Positions 6,210 through 12,301 of a stretch of DNA of 12,886 bases are shown here, one piece after another. A program made the position numbers and the translations under genes. Within the stretch, counting starts at the first letter, position 1, and each line of letters begins with the position of its first letter. The notes beneath the pieces are model-generated. The model was given only the letters and a program-made list of their open reading frames with translations, was not told the origin of the DNA and did not search any database. Source of the DNA: an uncultured Succinivibrio sp. (lineage in GTDB: Bacteria; Pseudomonadota; Gammaproteobacteria; Enterobacterales; Succinivibrionaceae); NCBI GenBank assembly GCA_900767695.1, contig CAAGAC010000039.1, forward strand, positions 1 to 12,886. Reading direction: 5' to 3'.

Positions 6210-6704
6210 ATGAGCACCAGCGCCAGCGTGATCATCAGGGAGGACGACCGCCTTCCCATAGTGCTGTACCGCCCGCTTGACGGCGGGATAGCCGAGTACT
6301 CGGAGAAGTACGGCCGCGTCGCGGGGCTGGGGATGGATCTGTGCAGCCTCGTCAGCCGCTGCGCCCAGAAGAAGCTCCCGGCCAATGCCGAGACTGCGGC
6401 AAACGAGATCCTCCTGCTCTCCGACGGCCCCTGCCGCGTCACCGACTGCATCCACGAGGACATCGAGATGCTCTACACGCTGGAGATCAAGGCCGATCCG
6501 AACACCGGGCTCAAGCTCTGCTCATTGACCGGCTACGGGGTCGAGCTTTGGAACTTCGCGCGCGATCCGCTCTCCCCGGTGTGGAAGCCCCTGGCCTGGC
6601 TTGGCGGCAAGGTGCCAAGCTCCTACTACTCCCGCCGCTACTACGTGAGGCAGCTCTCCTCGATCGTGAAGAAGGCCCTCGCCGGAGTCCCGGGCGGGGA
6701 GTGA
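6210..6704 (+). CDS. Unrecognised 164-residue protein
   Basis: I do not recognise this family. The start is well supported: GGAGG at 6200-6204 lies 5 nt before the ATG. The reading frame has the same GC-rich third positions as its neighbours, and it is followed by a strong hairpin. The protein has no signal peptide and no membrane segment. It has six cysteines in its first 110 residues (for example C45, C51, C75, C80), not arranged as an obvious metal site. The middle section (YTLEIKADPNTGLKLCSL) reads like a beta hairpin. The C-terminus is basic and aromatic (SSYYSRRYYVRQLSSIVKKA). It is divergent from the VC2046-like gene across 121 bases. The ORF stays open far upstream to 5910, but that part is antisense to the other gene and was not used. 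Confidence 0.6.
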   Translation: MSTSASVIIREDDRLPIVLYRPLDGGIAEYSEKYGRVAGLGMDLCSLVSRCAQKKLPANAETAANEILLLSDGPCRVTDCIHEDIEMLYTLEIKADPNTGLKLCSLTGYGVELWNFARDPLSPVWKPLAWLGGKVPSSYYSRRYYVRQLSSIVKKALAGVPGGE

Positions 6705-6727
6705 CGAGAGCTCCCTGAAGACGCGGC

Positions 6728-6754
6728 GAGGGCGGATGCGCGGCATCCGCCCTC
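6728..6754. terminator. Long hairpin between the 164-residue gene and asd
   Basis: A perfect 12-bp stem GAGGGCGGATGC/GCATCCGCCCTC (6728-6739 with 6743-6754) has a 3-base loop. It starts 23 bases past the stop of the 164-residue gene, and asd converges from the other side. There is no real T run on either strand, so efficiency as an intrinsic terminator is uncertain. Confidence 0.6.
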
Positions 6755-6768
6755 TTGCCAAATGGCCA

Positions 6769-6796
6769 GGCAGGGGCGCCGCCCCCGCCCTCTGCC
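6769..6796 (-). terminator. GC-rich hairpin just after asd
   Basis: GGCAG and CTGCC (6769-6773 and 6792-6796) enclose a very GC-rich stretch that can fold further, for example as GGGGC with GCCCC. On the - strand it begins only 4 bases after the asd stop and is followed 14 bases later by the 12-bp stem at 6728-6754. It lacks a T run. It probably helps end asd transcription, either as a weak terminator or as a 3' end protecting hairpin. Confidence 0.35.
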
Positions 6797-6800
6797 TCAA

Positions 6801-7913
6801 TCACTCCGCTATCTGGCGCAGCATGCAGCGCAGCGGCTCGGCCGCGCCCCAGAGGAGCTGATCGCCTACGGTGAAGCCCGAGAGGAACTCGTCGCCGAAG
6901 CTGAGCTTGCGGAGCCTGCCGATGGGCACGTAGAGCGAGCCCGAGACCCTGGCGGGGGTGAGCTCCCTCAAGGTCACCTCCTTGTGGTTCTCGATGACGC
7001 GCACCCACGGGTTGCCGGACTTGATGGCCTCCTGGATGTCGGCAATCTCCATGTGCTTTCTGAGCTTGATGGTAAGCGCCTGGCTGTGGCAGCGCATAGA
7101 GCTTATGCGCACGCAGTTGCCGTCGATGGGGAGCGTGCCCGGGGCGTAGCCCAGGATCTTGTTGGCCTCGGCCTGCCCCTTCCACTCCTCGCGGCTCTGG
7201 CCGTTCTCAAGCTCCTTGTCGATCCAGGGGAGGACGGAGCCTGCCAGCGGGGCGCCGAAGTTCTCGGTGGGGAACTCGGGGGAGTTCATCTCGGCGCGGA
7301 CCTTGCGCTCGATGTCGAGGATCGAGCTTTGCGGATCGGCAAGCTCGGAGGCCACGCAGCGGTTGAGCGCGCCCATCTGGAGCAGCAGCTCGCGCATGTT
7401 CTTGGCGCCGGCGCCGGAGGCGGCCTGGTAGGTCTGGGTTGAGATCCACTCGACCGCGCCGGTCTTGATGAGGCCGGAGAGCGCGATGAGCAGGAGGCTC
7501 ACGGTGCAGTTGCCGCCGATGTAGGACTTGATGCCCTTGTCAAGGCACCTGCCGATGACGTCGCGGTTCACGGGATCGAGGATGATCATGGTGTCATCCT
7601 CCATGCGCAGCGTCGAGGCGGCGTCGATCCAGTAGCCGTTCCAGCCGCTCCTGCGGAGTTCCGGGTAGATCTTCTTGGAGTAGTCGCCGCCCTGGGTCGT
7701 GATGATCACGTCCATCTCGCGCAGCGCGTCAAGGCTGTAGGCGTCCTGCAGGACGCCGGTGTCCTGCCCCTCGACCTCCGGGGCTTTCTGCCCGGCCTGC
7801 GAGGTCGAGAAGAAGGTGGCCTTGGCCAGCTTGAAGTCGTGCTCCTGCCTCATCCTTTCCATGAGCACCGAACCGACCATGCCGCGCCAGCCGACCATAC
7901 CGAGTTTGAGCAT
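6801..7913 (-). CDS. asd: Aspartate-semialdehyde dehydrogenase
   Basis: Asd reduces aspartyl-4-phosphate to aspartate semialdehyde with NADPH, the branch-point reaction toward diaminopimelate, lysine, methionine and threonine, in the cytosol. The product is 370 residues (E. coli 367) and matches the gammaproteobacterial type throughout. It has the N-terminal NADP loop GMVGWRGMVGSVLMERM, then FFSTSQAGQ, QGGDY and GYWIDAAS. The catalytic cysteine is C136 in IGGNCTVSL, then come TYQAASGAGAKNMRELL and PLAGSVLPWIDKELENGQS. The catalytic base is H276 in RCHSQALTIKL, near the C-terminal FTVGDQLLWGAAEPLRCML. GAGGTG (7918-7923 on the reverse strand) precedes the ATG. A longer in-frame extension to 8144 overlaps another gene and was rejected. 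It lies just downstream of an intrinsic terminator that follows the membrane protein gene. Confidence 0.97.
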   Translation of the reverse strand: MLKLGMVGWRGMVGSVLMERMRQEHDFKLAKATFFSTSQAGQKAPEVEGQDTGVLQDAYSLDALREMDVIITTQGGDYSKKIYPELRRSGWNGYWIDAASTLRMEDDTMIILDPVNRDVIGRCLDKGIKSYIGGNCTVSLLLIALSGLIKTGAVEWISTQTYQAASGAGAKNMRELLLQMGALNRCVASELADPQSSILDIERKVRAEMNSPEFPTENFGAPLAGSVLPWIDKELENGQSREEWKGQAEANKILGYAPGTLPIDGNCVRISSMRCHSQALTIKLRKHMEIADIQEAIKSGNPWVRVIENHKEVTLRELTPARVSGSLYVPIGRLRKLSFGDEFLSGFTVGDQLLWGAAEPLRCMLRQIAE

Positions 7914-7930
7914 CTTGCACCTCACAAGTG

Positions 7931-7965
7931 AAAAAAAGGCGGACCGCCCTTCCCCGGGCGGCCCG
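7931..7965 (-). terminator. Intrinsic terminator immediately upstream of asd
   Basis: On the - strand a 10-bp stem with one G-U pair (7965-7956 with 7949-7940) and a 6-base loop is followed by CC and seven T residues (7937-7931). It is a canonical terminator placed 19 bases beyond the stop of the membrane protein gene and only 17 bases before the asd ATG. The + strand also carries TTTTT after the stem. It may end the upstream gene, act as an attenuator for asd, or both. Confidence 0.85.
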
Positions 7966-7970
7966 TTTTT

Positions 7971-8001
7971 CCAGAGCAGGCGCTCAGGCGCCTGGCTCCG
8001 G
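7971..8001 (-). repeat. Hairpin spanning the stop codon of the membrane protein gene
   Basis: On the - strand CAGGCGC-CTGA-GCGCCTG forms a perfect 7-bp stem with a 4-base loop that contains the TGA stop codon. Past one bulged C, the flanks CCGGAG and CTCTGG add six more pairs, including one G-U, making about 13 bp in all. It is separated from the following terminator stem by five A residues, so two strong hairpins stand in tandem before asd. Confidence 0.6.
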
Positions 8002-8889
8002 GGGGCAGGAGTCCACGCTGTAGCTGCGCAGATGCCTGCCGTTTGCGAAATCCAATGATACATGAAGGGGCCGCCCGCCGCTGATGATGCCCCGGAATAA
8101 TTTGCTGGAGCAAAGCCCCCGCGCGCGGCGGCCGAACTCGTCAAGCCGCGCCTTCATCTGCGCCTCGCCAAGGCCTGAGAAGGCGTCCTCGGTCTTGACC
8201 ACGGTGATCTCCATTGACCTGTCCCCAAGCTCGGCCTTCGTGATGCTGGTGTAGCGGTCTATCTTAAGCGGCAGGCGGGATCTGAGATCCTCAAATGAAA
8301 GCTCGGCCTCGGAGGGGCCGAAGTGCGACTGCCAGGCGTAGTAGCCTGCGAAGGCCAGCGCGGCGCAGAGCACCGCCGTCGCGATCTGGCGGCGGCGCGC
8401 GCGGGACTGCCCCGACCGCGCCTCCTCCTCGTCACGGCGGCGCTTTAGGAGATGGAAGAAGCGCGATGGGCCCTCTGCCTCATGCTCCTCCTCCCCGCGC
8501 TCCTCCCTCTCCCTGCGCTCGAAGTCCGCAAGTCCGCGCTCAAGCTCCCTTGCGAGCCTGCTGCCGCCTGCGCCAATGCGGTTGAGGATCCTCAGGGCAA
8601 AGGATGCCATCGAGGGGCCGGCCTTGTTCTCAAGGGGGCTCTCCCCTTTAAAGTCGCTGGCGGCACGCTCTTCATTCCCAGGCACGGGCTTGGCCTGAGG
8701 GGCGCTCTCGGATCCAGGCGCGGGAGCGGGGTCAGCAGGCTCATGCGCCTGCGGCTCCGGCACCGGCCCGGAAGCCGCGCCCTCAGCGCCGTTCCCGGCC
8801 TGTCCCTCCGGCGCGTCCTTTGCGGGATCCCCAACCCCGCCCGCGCGCGCCTTCGCGCCTGCCGCCCCAGCCTTTTCCAAGCCCTGCAT
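7984..8889 (-). CDS. Unrecognised single-pass membrane protein
   Basis: I do not recognise a named family. From the ATG at 8889 (GGAGG 9 nt upstream) the product is 301 residues. Residues 1 to about 95 are Ala/Pro/Gly/Glu-rich and probably disordered. Next come an amphipathic stretch starting MASFALRILNRIGAGG and a strongly charged Glu/Arg region, probably helical or coiled-coil. A single hydrophobic segment starting QIATAVLCAALAFAGYYAW (about 168-187) follows a run of arginines, which predicts N-in, C-out topology. The periplasmic domain of about 110 residues has beta-like strands and two conserved-looking cysteines: LPLKIDRYTSITKAEL, then LCSSKLFRGIISGG and LHVSLDFANG. That pattern reminds me of small exported domains of unknown function with a Cys and a late beta hairpin. 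An upstream ATG at 8940 is possible but lacks a ribosome site. It is followed by tandem hairpins and asd, and is divergent from ycaO. Confidence 0.65.
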   Translation of the reverse strand: MQGLEKAGAAGAKARAGGVGDPAKDAPEGQAGNGAEGAASGPVPEPQAHEPADPAPAPGSESAPQAKPVPGNEERAASDFKGESPLENKAGPSMASFALRILNRIGAGGSRLARELERGLADFERREREERGEEEHEAEGPSRFFHLLKRRRDEEEARSGQSRARRRQIATAVLCAALAFAGYYAWQSHFGPSEAELSFEDLRSRLPLKIDRYTSITKAELGDRSMEITVVKTEDAFSGLGEAQMKARLDEFGRRARGLCSSKLFRGIISGGRPLHVSLDFANGRHLRSYSVDSCPPEPGA

Positions 8890-8925
8890 GGCCCTGTCCC
8901 TCCGCCGCAAACGCCTGCCCTGCCG

Positions 8926-8934
8926 TGTTAAAAT
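8926..8934 (+). promoter_or_regulatory. Extended -10 promoter of ycaO-lolB-ispE
   Basis: TGTTAAAAT is an extended -10 with a 5/6 hexamer TAAAAT (8929-8934). No clear -35 is seen at the right distance. Transcription would start near 8941, leaving about 53 nt of leader before the ycaO ATG. Confidence 0.55.
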
Positions 8935-8956
8935 TCCCACGCGCAGGCGGGCGCAA
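8927..8956 (-). promoter_or_regulatory. Possible divergent promoter of the membrane protein gene
   Basis: On the reverse strand TTGCGC (8956-8951) and TTTAAC (8932-8927) stand 18 bases apart, each a 4/6 match to the sigma-70 hexamers. The -10 would share its AT-rich core with the ycaO -10 on the other strand. Transcription would start about 30 bases before the ATG at 8889. The match is modest. Confidence 0.3.
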
Positions 8957-8993
8957 TGTCAGTATTCCACCATAGATTCACGGGATTTTAGCG

Positions 8994-10775
8994 ATGACCA
9001 GCATAACAGGCAAAGACGCGCCACTCGAGGAGAGCATCGCGCGCTTCAAGAAGGCCCTGGGCGGCCTTGGCGCCGAGCTTGAGGAAACCGGCTGGCTCAA
9101 CCCCCTGCCCAACGTCTACTCGGTGCACCTGTCGTTCGCAGGCTGCCCCTCCGTCTACTCAAACGGCAAGGGCTCGTCAAAGCTCGCCGCGCTGGCCTCG
9201 GCCTGCGGCGAGCTCTGCGAGCGCCTGTCGACCCACATGTCCTTCTCGGACTATTTCCTCGGCCTCGACAACTCCGAGGCGCCATTCGTCCACTTCGAGG
9301 ACGAGCGCTGGACCCCGATCCCCGACGACGAGGGGACGGTCGATGGCGCCAATGGCGCGGGGCACGAGCTGCCCCCCGACGTGCTCAACGCCTCGCTGCG
9401 CTCCTTCTACTCGAAGGGCGCCGGGCTCACGCTCGAGGATCTCGTGGACATCCAGTCCTCGTCCTTCTCGCGCGGGGTCTGCTCCATCCCGTTCACCAAC
9501 GCCCGCAACGGCGAGGTGGTCTACTTCCCGGTGAACCTCCTCGACACGCTATACGGCTCCAACGGCATGTCCGCCGGCAACACCGACTACGAGGCGCTGG
9601 TGCAGGCGCTCTCGGAGATCCTCGAGCGCTACGCCAAGGGCGAGATCCTGAGAAAGGGGCTTGCGCTGCCGCGCATCCCCGAGGAGATCATCGCCCGCTG
9701 CCCTAAGAGCTTCGACACACTGCGCGCGCTCCAGGGCAACGGCTTCAAGGCCGTGCCGCTTGACGCGTCGCTGGGCGGCAGGTTTCCCGTGGTCTGCGTC
9801 GCGCTCTTCAACCAGGGCAACGGCACCTGCTGCTGCTCCTTCGGCGCGCACCCCATATTCGAGGTTGCGCTAGACCGCACCCTCACCGAGCTCATGCAGG
9901 GGCGCACCTTCTCCGACCTCGACGCCTTCGAGGCGCCGGTGTTCTCCCGCGAGCAGGTTGCCGATCCAGTCAACGTCGCAAGCCACTTCGTGGACTCGAC
10001 GGGCCTCCTGCCGATGCAGATGTTCAGGCAGCCTGCCGACTACAAGTTCGTCGCCTGGGACTTCCACGGCTCGACCCACGATCAGTACAAGGCGCTGCGC
10101 TACATCATCGCCAAGCTCGGCTTCGACATCTACATCCGCGCCTACCGCCAGATGGGATCGCCCGCCTACCGCGTGATAGTGCCGGGCATGAGCGAGGTCT
10201 ACCCGATAGACGATCTCGTCTACGACAACCCCAACGCCGGCATCGACTTCCAGCAGTCGCTCCTGGCCCTGCCCGACTCCGACGAGAGCCGCGAGACCTA
10301 CAAGGGCTACTTCGACGAGCTGTGCTCGGAGGCAAGCGACGACTCCAAGCTCGTCTGCGACGCCCTGGGCGTGATGCCCGACCGCGGCAGCGCCTGGGCC
10401 TGCCTGCGCTTTGGCGAGCTCAAGTGCCTGCTGGCGCTTGCTGGAGGGGATCTCCCCGGGGCGCGCGAGTACGCTACATGGACCCTCTCCTTCAACCAGG
10501 ACTCCTTCCCGCTTGAGCGCGAGCGCTTCTACTCCTGCCTCGTGCGCGCCATCGACGCCAGGACCGATCCGAGGATCGATCCCAGGGAATACGCGCAGGC
10601 GCTGACCGACATCTACGGGCAGGCCACCTTCGAGGCCGTCGAGGCCCACCTTGCGGGCACCAGGCGCTTCTTCGGCCTGCGCGGGACCGATCTCAACCTC
10701 AAGGGCTTCAGGGCCCACCAGGAGCTCATAAAGCTCTACGGCGCCGTAAAGGAGGCGCATTTTGATGAAGAATGA
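8994..10775 (+). CDS. ycaO: YcaO, ATP-dependent YcaO-domain protein linked to ribosomal protein S12 modification
   Basis: E. coli YcaO is the founding member of the YcaO superfamily. It binds ATP and is linked genetically to RimO-dependent beta-methylthiolation of ribosomal protein S12; relatives make thiazoles, oxazoles and thioamides. The 593-residue product matches E. coli YcaO (586) end to end. It starts MTSITGKDAPLEESIARFKK, which fixes the ATG. Glu/Arg-rich ATP and magnesium motifs are visible as GELCERLST (E73, E76, R77) and SEILERYAK (E208, E211, R212). NGMSAGNT, FGAHPIFEVALDRTLTELMQG and IVPGMSEVYP follow. The last 150 residues form the helical TPR-like domain of this subgroup. No partner dehydrogenase, E1-like protein or precursor peptide gene is nearby, which argues for the housekeeping role rather than a RiPP cluster. 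The C-terminus lacks the Pro-rich tail of RiPP cyclodehydratases. The stop overlaps lolB by 11 nt. Confidence 0.95.
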   Translation: MTSITGKDAPLEESIARFKKALGGLGAELEETGWLNPLPNVYSVHLSFAGCPSVYSNGKGSSKLAALASACGELCERLSTHMSFSDYFLGLDNSEAPFVHFEDERWTPIPDDEGTVDGANGAGHELPPDVLNASLRSFYSKGAGLTLEDLVDIQSSSFSRGVCSIPFTNARNGEVVYFPVNLLDTLYGSNGMSAGNTDYEALVQALSEILERYAKGEILRKGLALPRIPEEIIARCPKSFDTLRALQGNGFKAVPLDASLGGRFPVVCVALFNQGNGTCCCSFGAHPIFEVALDRTLTELMQGRTFSDLDAFEAPVFSREQVADPVNVASHFVDSTGLLPMQMFRQPADYKFVAWDFHGSTHDQYKALRYIIAKLGFDIYIRAYRQMGSPAYRVIVPGMSEVYPIDDLVYDNPNAGIDFQQSLLALPDSDESRETYKGYFDELCSEASDDSKLVCDALGVMPDRGSAWACLRFGELKCLLALAGGDLPGAREYATWTLSFNQDSFPLERERFYSCLVRAIDARTDPRIDPREYAQALTDIYGQATFEAVEAHLAGTRRFFGLRGTDLNLKGFRAHQELIKLYGAVKEAHFDEE

Positions 10776-11364
10776 AATCCGCATGATGGCGGCGGCTCTC
10801 GCCGCCGCCTGCGCGCTGCTCTCAGGCTGCGCGGGCACCCAGGGCAGCGCCCCTGCCAGCACCGCCTGGACCGAGAACTACCAGAAGCTCTCCTCGCTGC
10901 GCTTCTTCAAGGCCTCGGGCCGCGTCGGGATCAAGACCCCGCAGGAGACCAAGGGCGCCGCCTACGACATCGACGGCTTCGGCTCTGGGTTCATCTTCAA
11001 CATCAACTCGCCCATGGGCGGGACCGTGGCCTCGGTCACCGTGACCGACAACCGCCTCGCGCTCACCATGGATGGCAAGACCTACGAGGACGATACCGCA
11101 AAGGCGGTGTTCGAGAAGGCCTTCGGCATTGACATCCCCGTCGAGCGCGTCGAGAGGATCTTCCTGGGCCTGCCCGGGGGGAAGCTTGAGCGCGGCGATG
11201 ACGGCCGCATCACCGGCGCCGACTGGGACGGCTTTGACATCGGCTACAGCGGCACCGTGACGGAAGGCGGCTACACCGTCCCCGAGATCACCACCGTGGT
11301 CCACGGCCCCTACACGCTCAAGCTCAGCGTCATCGAGTTCAAGCCGGGCAGGGACTCCGACTGA
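10765..11364 (+). CDS. lolB: Outer-membrane lipoprotein receptor LolB
   Basis: LolB receives lipoproteins from the periplasmic carrier LolA and inserts them into the outer membrane. It is itself a lipoprotein. The product is 199 residues (E. coli 207). Residues 1-21 form a lipoprotein signal with lipobox LLSGC, lipidated at C22. Residue +2 is Ala, not the Asp retention signal, which fits the outer membrane. The remainder fits the family: LRFFKASGRVGIKTPQ, GSGFIFNINSPMGGTVASV, then ERIFLGLPGGKL. A strong GGAGG at 10751-10755 precedes the ATG. A TTG one codon earlier is less likely. The start lies inside the end of ycaO, and the stop shares a base with the ispE ATG (TGATG), so the three genes are translationally linked. 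The order lolB-ispE-prs, known from E. coli, supports the call. Confidence 0.9.
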   Translation: MKNEIRMMAAALAAACALLSGCAGTQGSAPASTAWTENYQKLSSLRFFKASGRVGIKTPQETKGAAYDIDGFGSGFIFNINSPMGGTVASVTVTDNRLALTMDGKTYEDDTAKAVFEKAFGIDIPVERVERIFLGLPGGKLERGDDGRITGADWDGFDIGYSGTVTEGGYTVPEITTVVHGPYTLKLSVIEFKPGRDSD

Positions 11365-12182
11365 TGCGCTCATCCCGCGCCCTGAGCCCCTGCAAGGTCA
11401 ACGAGTTCCTCTACATCACGGGACGCTACCCCGACGGCTACAGCCGCCTGCAGACCCTCTACACCGTGCTCGACTACGGCGACGAGATGGAGTTCTGTGT
11501 GCGCGACGACGGAAAGCTCACCCTCTCGGGCTTTGACTTTCCGATGGAGCAGAACCTCATCTACAAGGCCGCCGTGCTCCTGCAGAAGGAATCCGGCTGC
11601 GCCCTGGGAGCGGACATCAGGGTCAGGAAGGTCCTGCCCGCAGGCGGCGGGCTTGGCGGCGGCTCGGGCAACGCCGCGACCACGCTCGTGGAGCTCAACG
11701 CGCTCTGGGAGACCGGGCTTCCGAAGGCCAGGCTCCTTGAGCTTGGCGCCTCATTAGGCGCCGACGTGCCGCTCTTTGTTGAGGGCGGGGCGACCTTCGG
11801 CGAGGGGCGCGGCACCGAGCTCACCGACGCGCCCTCGATGGGCGGCTTCTATGTGGTCGCCTGCCCGAGCTGCCACGTGCCCACCGCCGAGCTCTTCAAA
11901 ATGCCGGATCTCAGGCGCGACTGCCCGGTCCGCACCCACGAGGAGCTGATGAAAGCTCCCTTTGAGAACGTCTTCACGCCGGTGGTGGTGAAGCGCTACC
12001 CCGAGGTTGCAAGGCTACTTGAGACGATGTCCGCCTATGGCAAGCCAAGAATGTCGGGGTCGGGCGGCTCCTGCTTTCTCTGGCATGACGACGAGGATTG
12101 CGCCAGGAGATCGCTTGAGGCGCTGAAGGCCCTTGGGATCCATGTGTTCATGGCCAGGCCCCTGCCCCGCGCGGCGGTCTGA
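11364..12182 (+). CDS. ispE: 4-diphosphocytidyl-2-C-methyl-D-erythritol kinase IspE
   Basis: IspE phosphorylates the 2-hydroxyl of CDP-methylerythritol with ATP, the fourth step of the MEP pathway to isopentenyl diphosphate. It is a GHMP kinase. The 272-residue product is shorter than E. coli IspE (283). The catalytic pair is present: K11 in SPCKVNEFLYITG and D134 in SLGADVPLFVEGG. The glycine-rich ATP loop is PAGGGLGGGSGNAATTL, where E. coli has GGGSSNAA. The C-terminal loop GKPRMSGSGGSCFLW fits the third GHMP motif. The residue after DGY, a histidine (H26) contacting the cytidine in E. coli, is serine (S27) here, and the leucine after the conserved Asn is Glu. The start overlaps the lolB stop by one base. 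The lolB-ispE-prs order supports the assignment. Confidence 0.93.
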   Translation: MRSSRALSPCKVNEFLYITGRYPDGYSRLQTLYTVLDYGDEMEFCVRDDGKLTLSGFDFPMEQNLIYKAAVLLQKESGCALGADIRVRKVLPAGGGLGGGSGNAATTLVELNALWETGLPKARLLELGASLGADVPLFVEGGATFGEGRGTELTDAPSMGGFYVVACPSCHVPTAELFKMPDLRRDCPVRTHEELMKAPFENVFTPVVVKRYPEVARLLETMSAYGKPRMSGSGGSCFLWHDDEDCARRSLEALKALGIHVFMARPLPRAAV

Positions 12183-12184
12183 TC

Positions 12185-12217
12185 CAAGGCCATGGGCGCG
12201 TGCCGTCCATGGCCTTG
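12185..12217. repeat. Perfect 11-bp inverted repeat between ispE and prs
   Basis: CAAGGCCATGG (12185-12195) and its exact complement (12207-12217) flank an 11-base loop, starting 2 bases after the ispE stop. There is no T run behind it. It may be a weak or Rho-aided terminator of the ycaO-lolB-ispE transcript, an RNA-stabilising hairpin, or an operator. Its right arm sits just 5 bases before the -10 of prs. Confidence 0.55.
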
Positions 12218-12222
12218 CGGCG

Positions 12223-12228
12223 TAAAAT
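12223..12228 (+). promoter_or_regulatory. Probable -10 of the prs promoter
   Basis: TAAAAT is a 5/6 match to the -10 consensus in an AT-rich island between ispE and prs. At 17 bases upstream the -35 would be GTGCCG (12200-12205), only 3/6, within the loop and right arm of the inverted repeat. Transcription would start near 12235, giving a leader of about 67 nt. prs in E. coli also has a long leader. Confidence 0.4.
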
Positions 12229-12301
12229 ATGCACGTCTCCGCACAGGGGGCAGATCCTTCTTACTTTTTCAGGCGTCTCTTTTCAGGAACAGAAGACAAC
12301 T

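Noticed and set aside
7914..8100. Lysine riboswitch upstream of asd
   Set aside because: Only 70 bases lie between the upstream stop codon and the asd start, filled by two simple hairpins. There is no space for the large lysine aptamer outside coding sequence.
7914..8144. N-terminal extension of asd to 8144
   Set aside because: The extension is out of frame with and overlaps the membrane protein gene and a terminator. Asd proteins begin at the MLKLGMVGWRGMVG segment, which has its own ribosome site.
8994..10775. RiPP (thiazole, oxazole or thioamide) biosynthetic cluster around the YcaO gene
   Set aside because: The protein matches the housekeeping E. coli YcaO along its full length, with its helical C-terminal domain. 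No precursor peptide, E1-like partner, dehydrogenase, TfuA or transporter gene is adjacent.
9870..10862. Reverse-strand open frame of 330 codons across ycaO and lolB
   Set aside because: Same reason: it is antisense to two well-supported genes and has a low-complexity composition.
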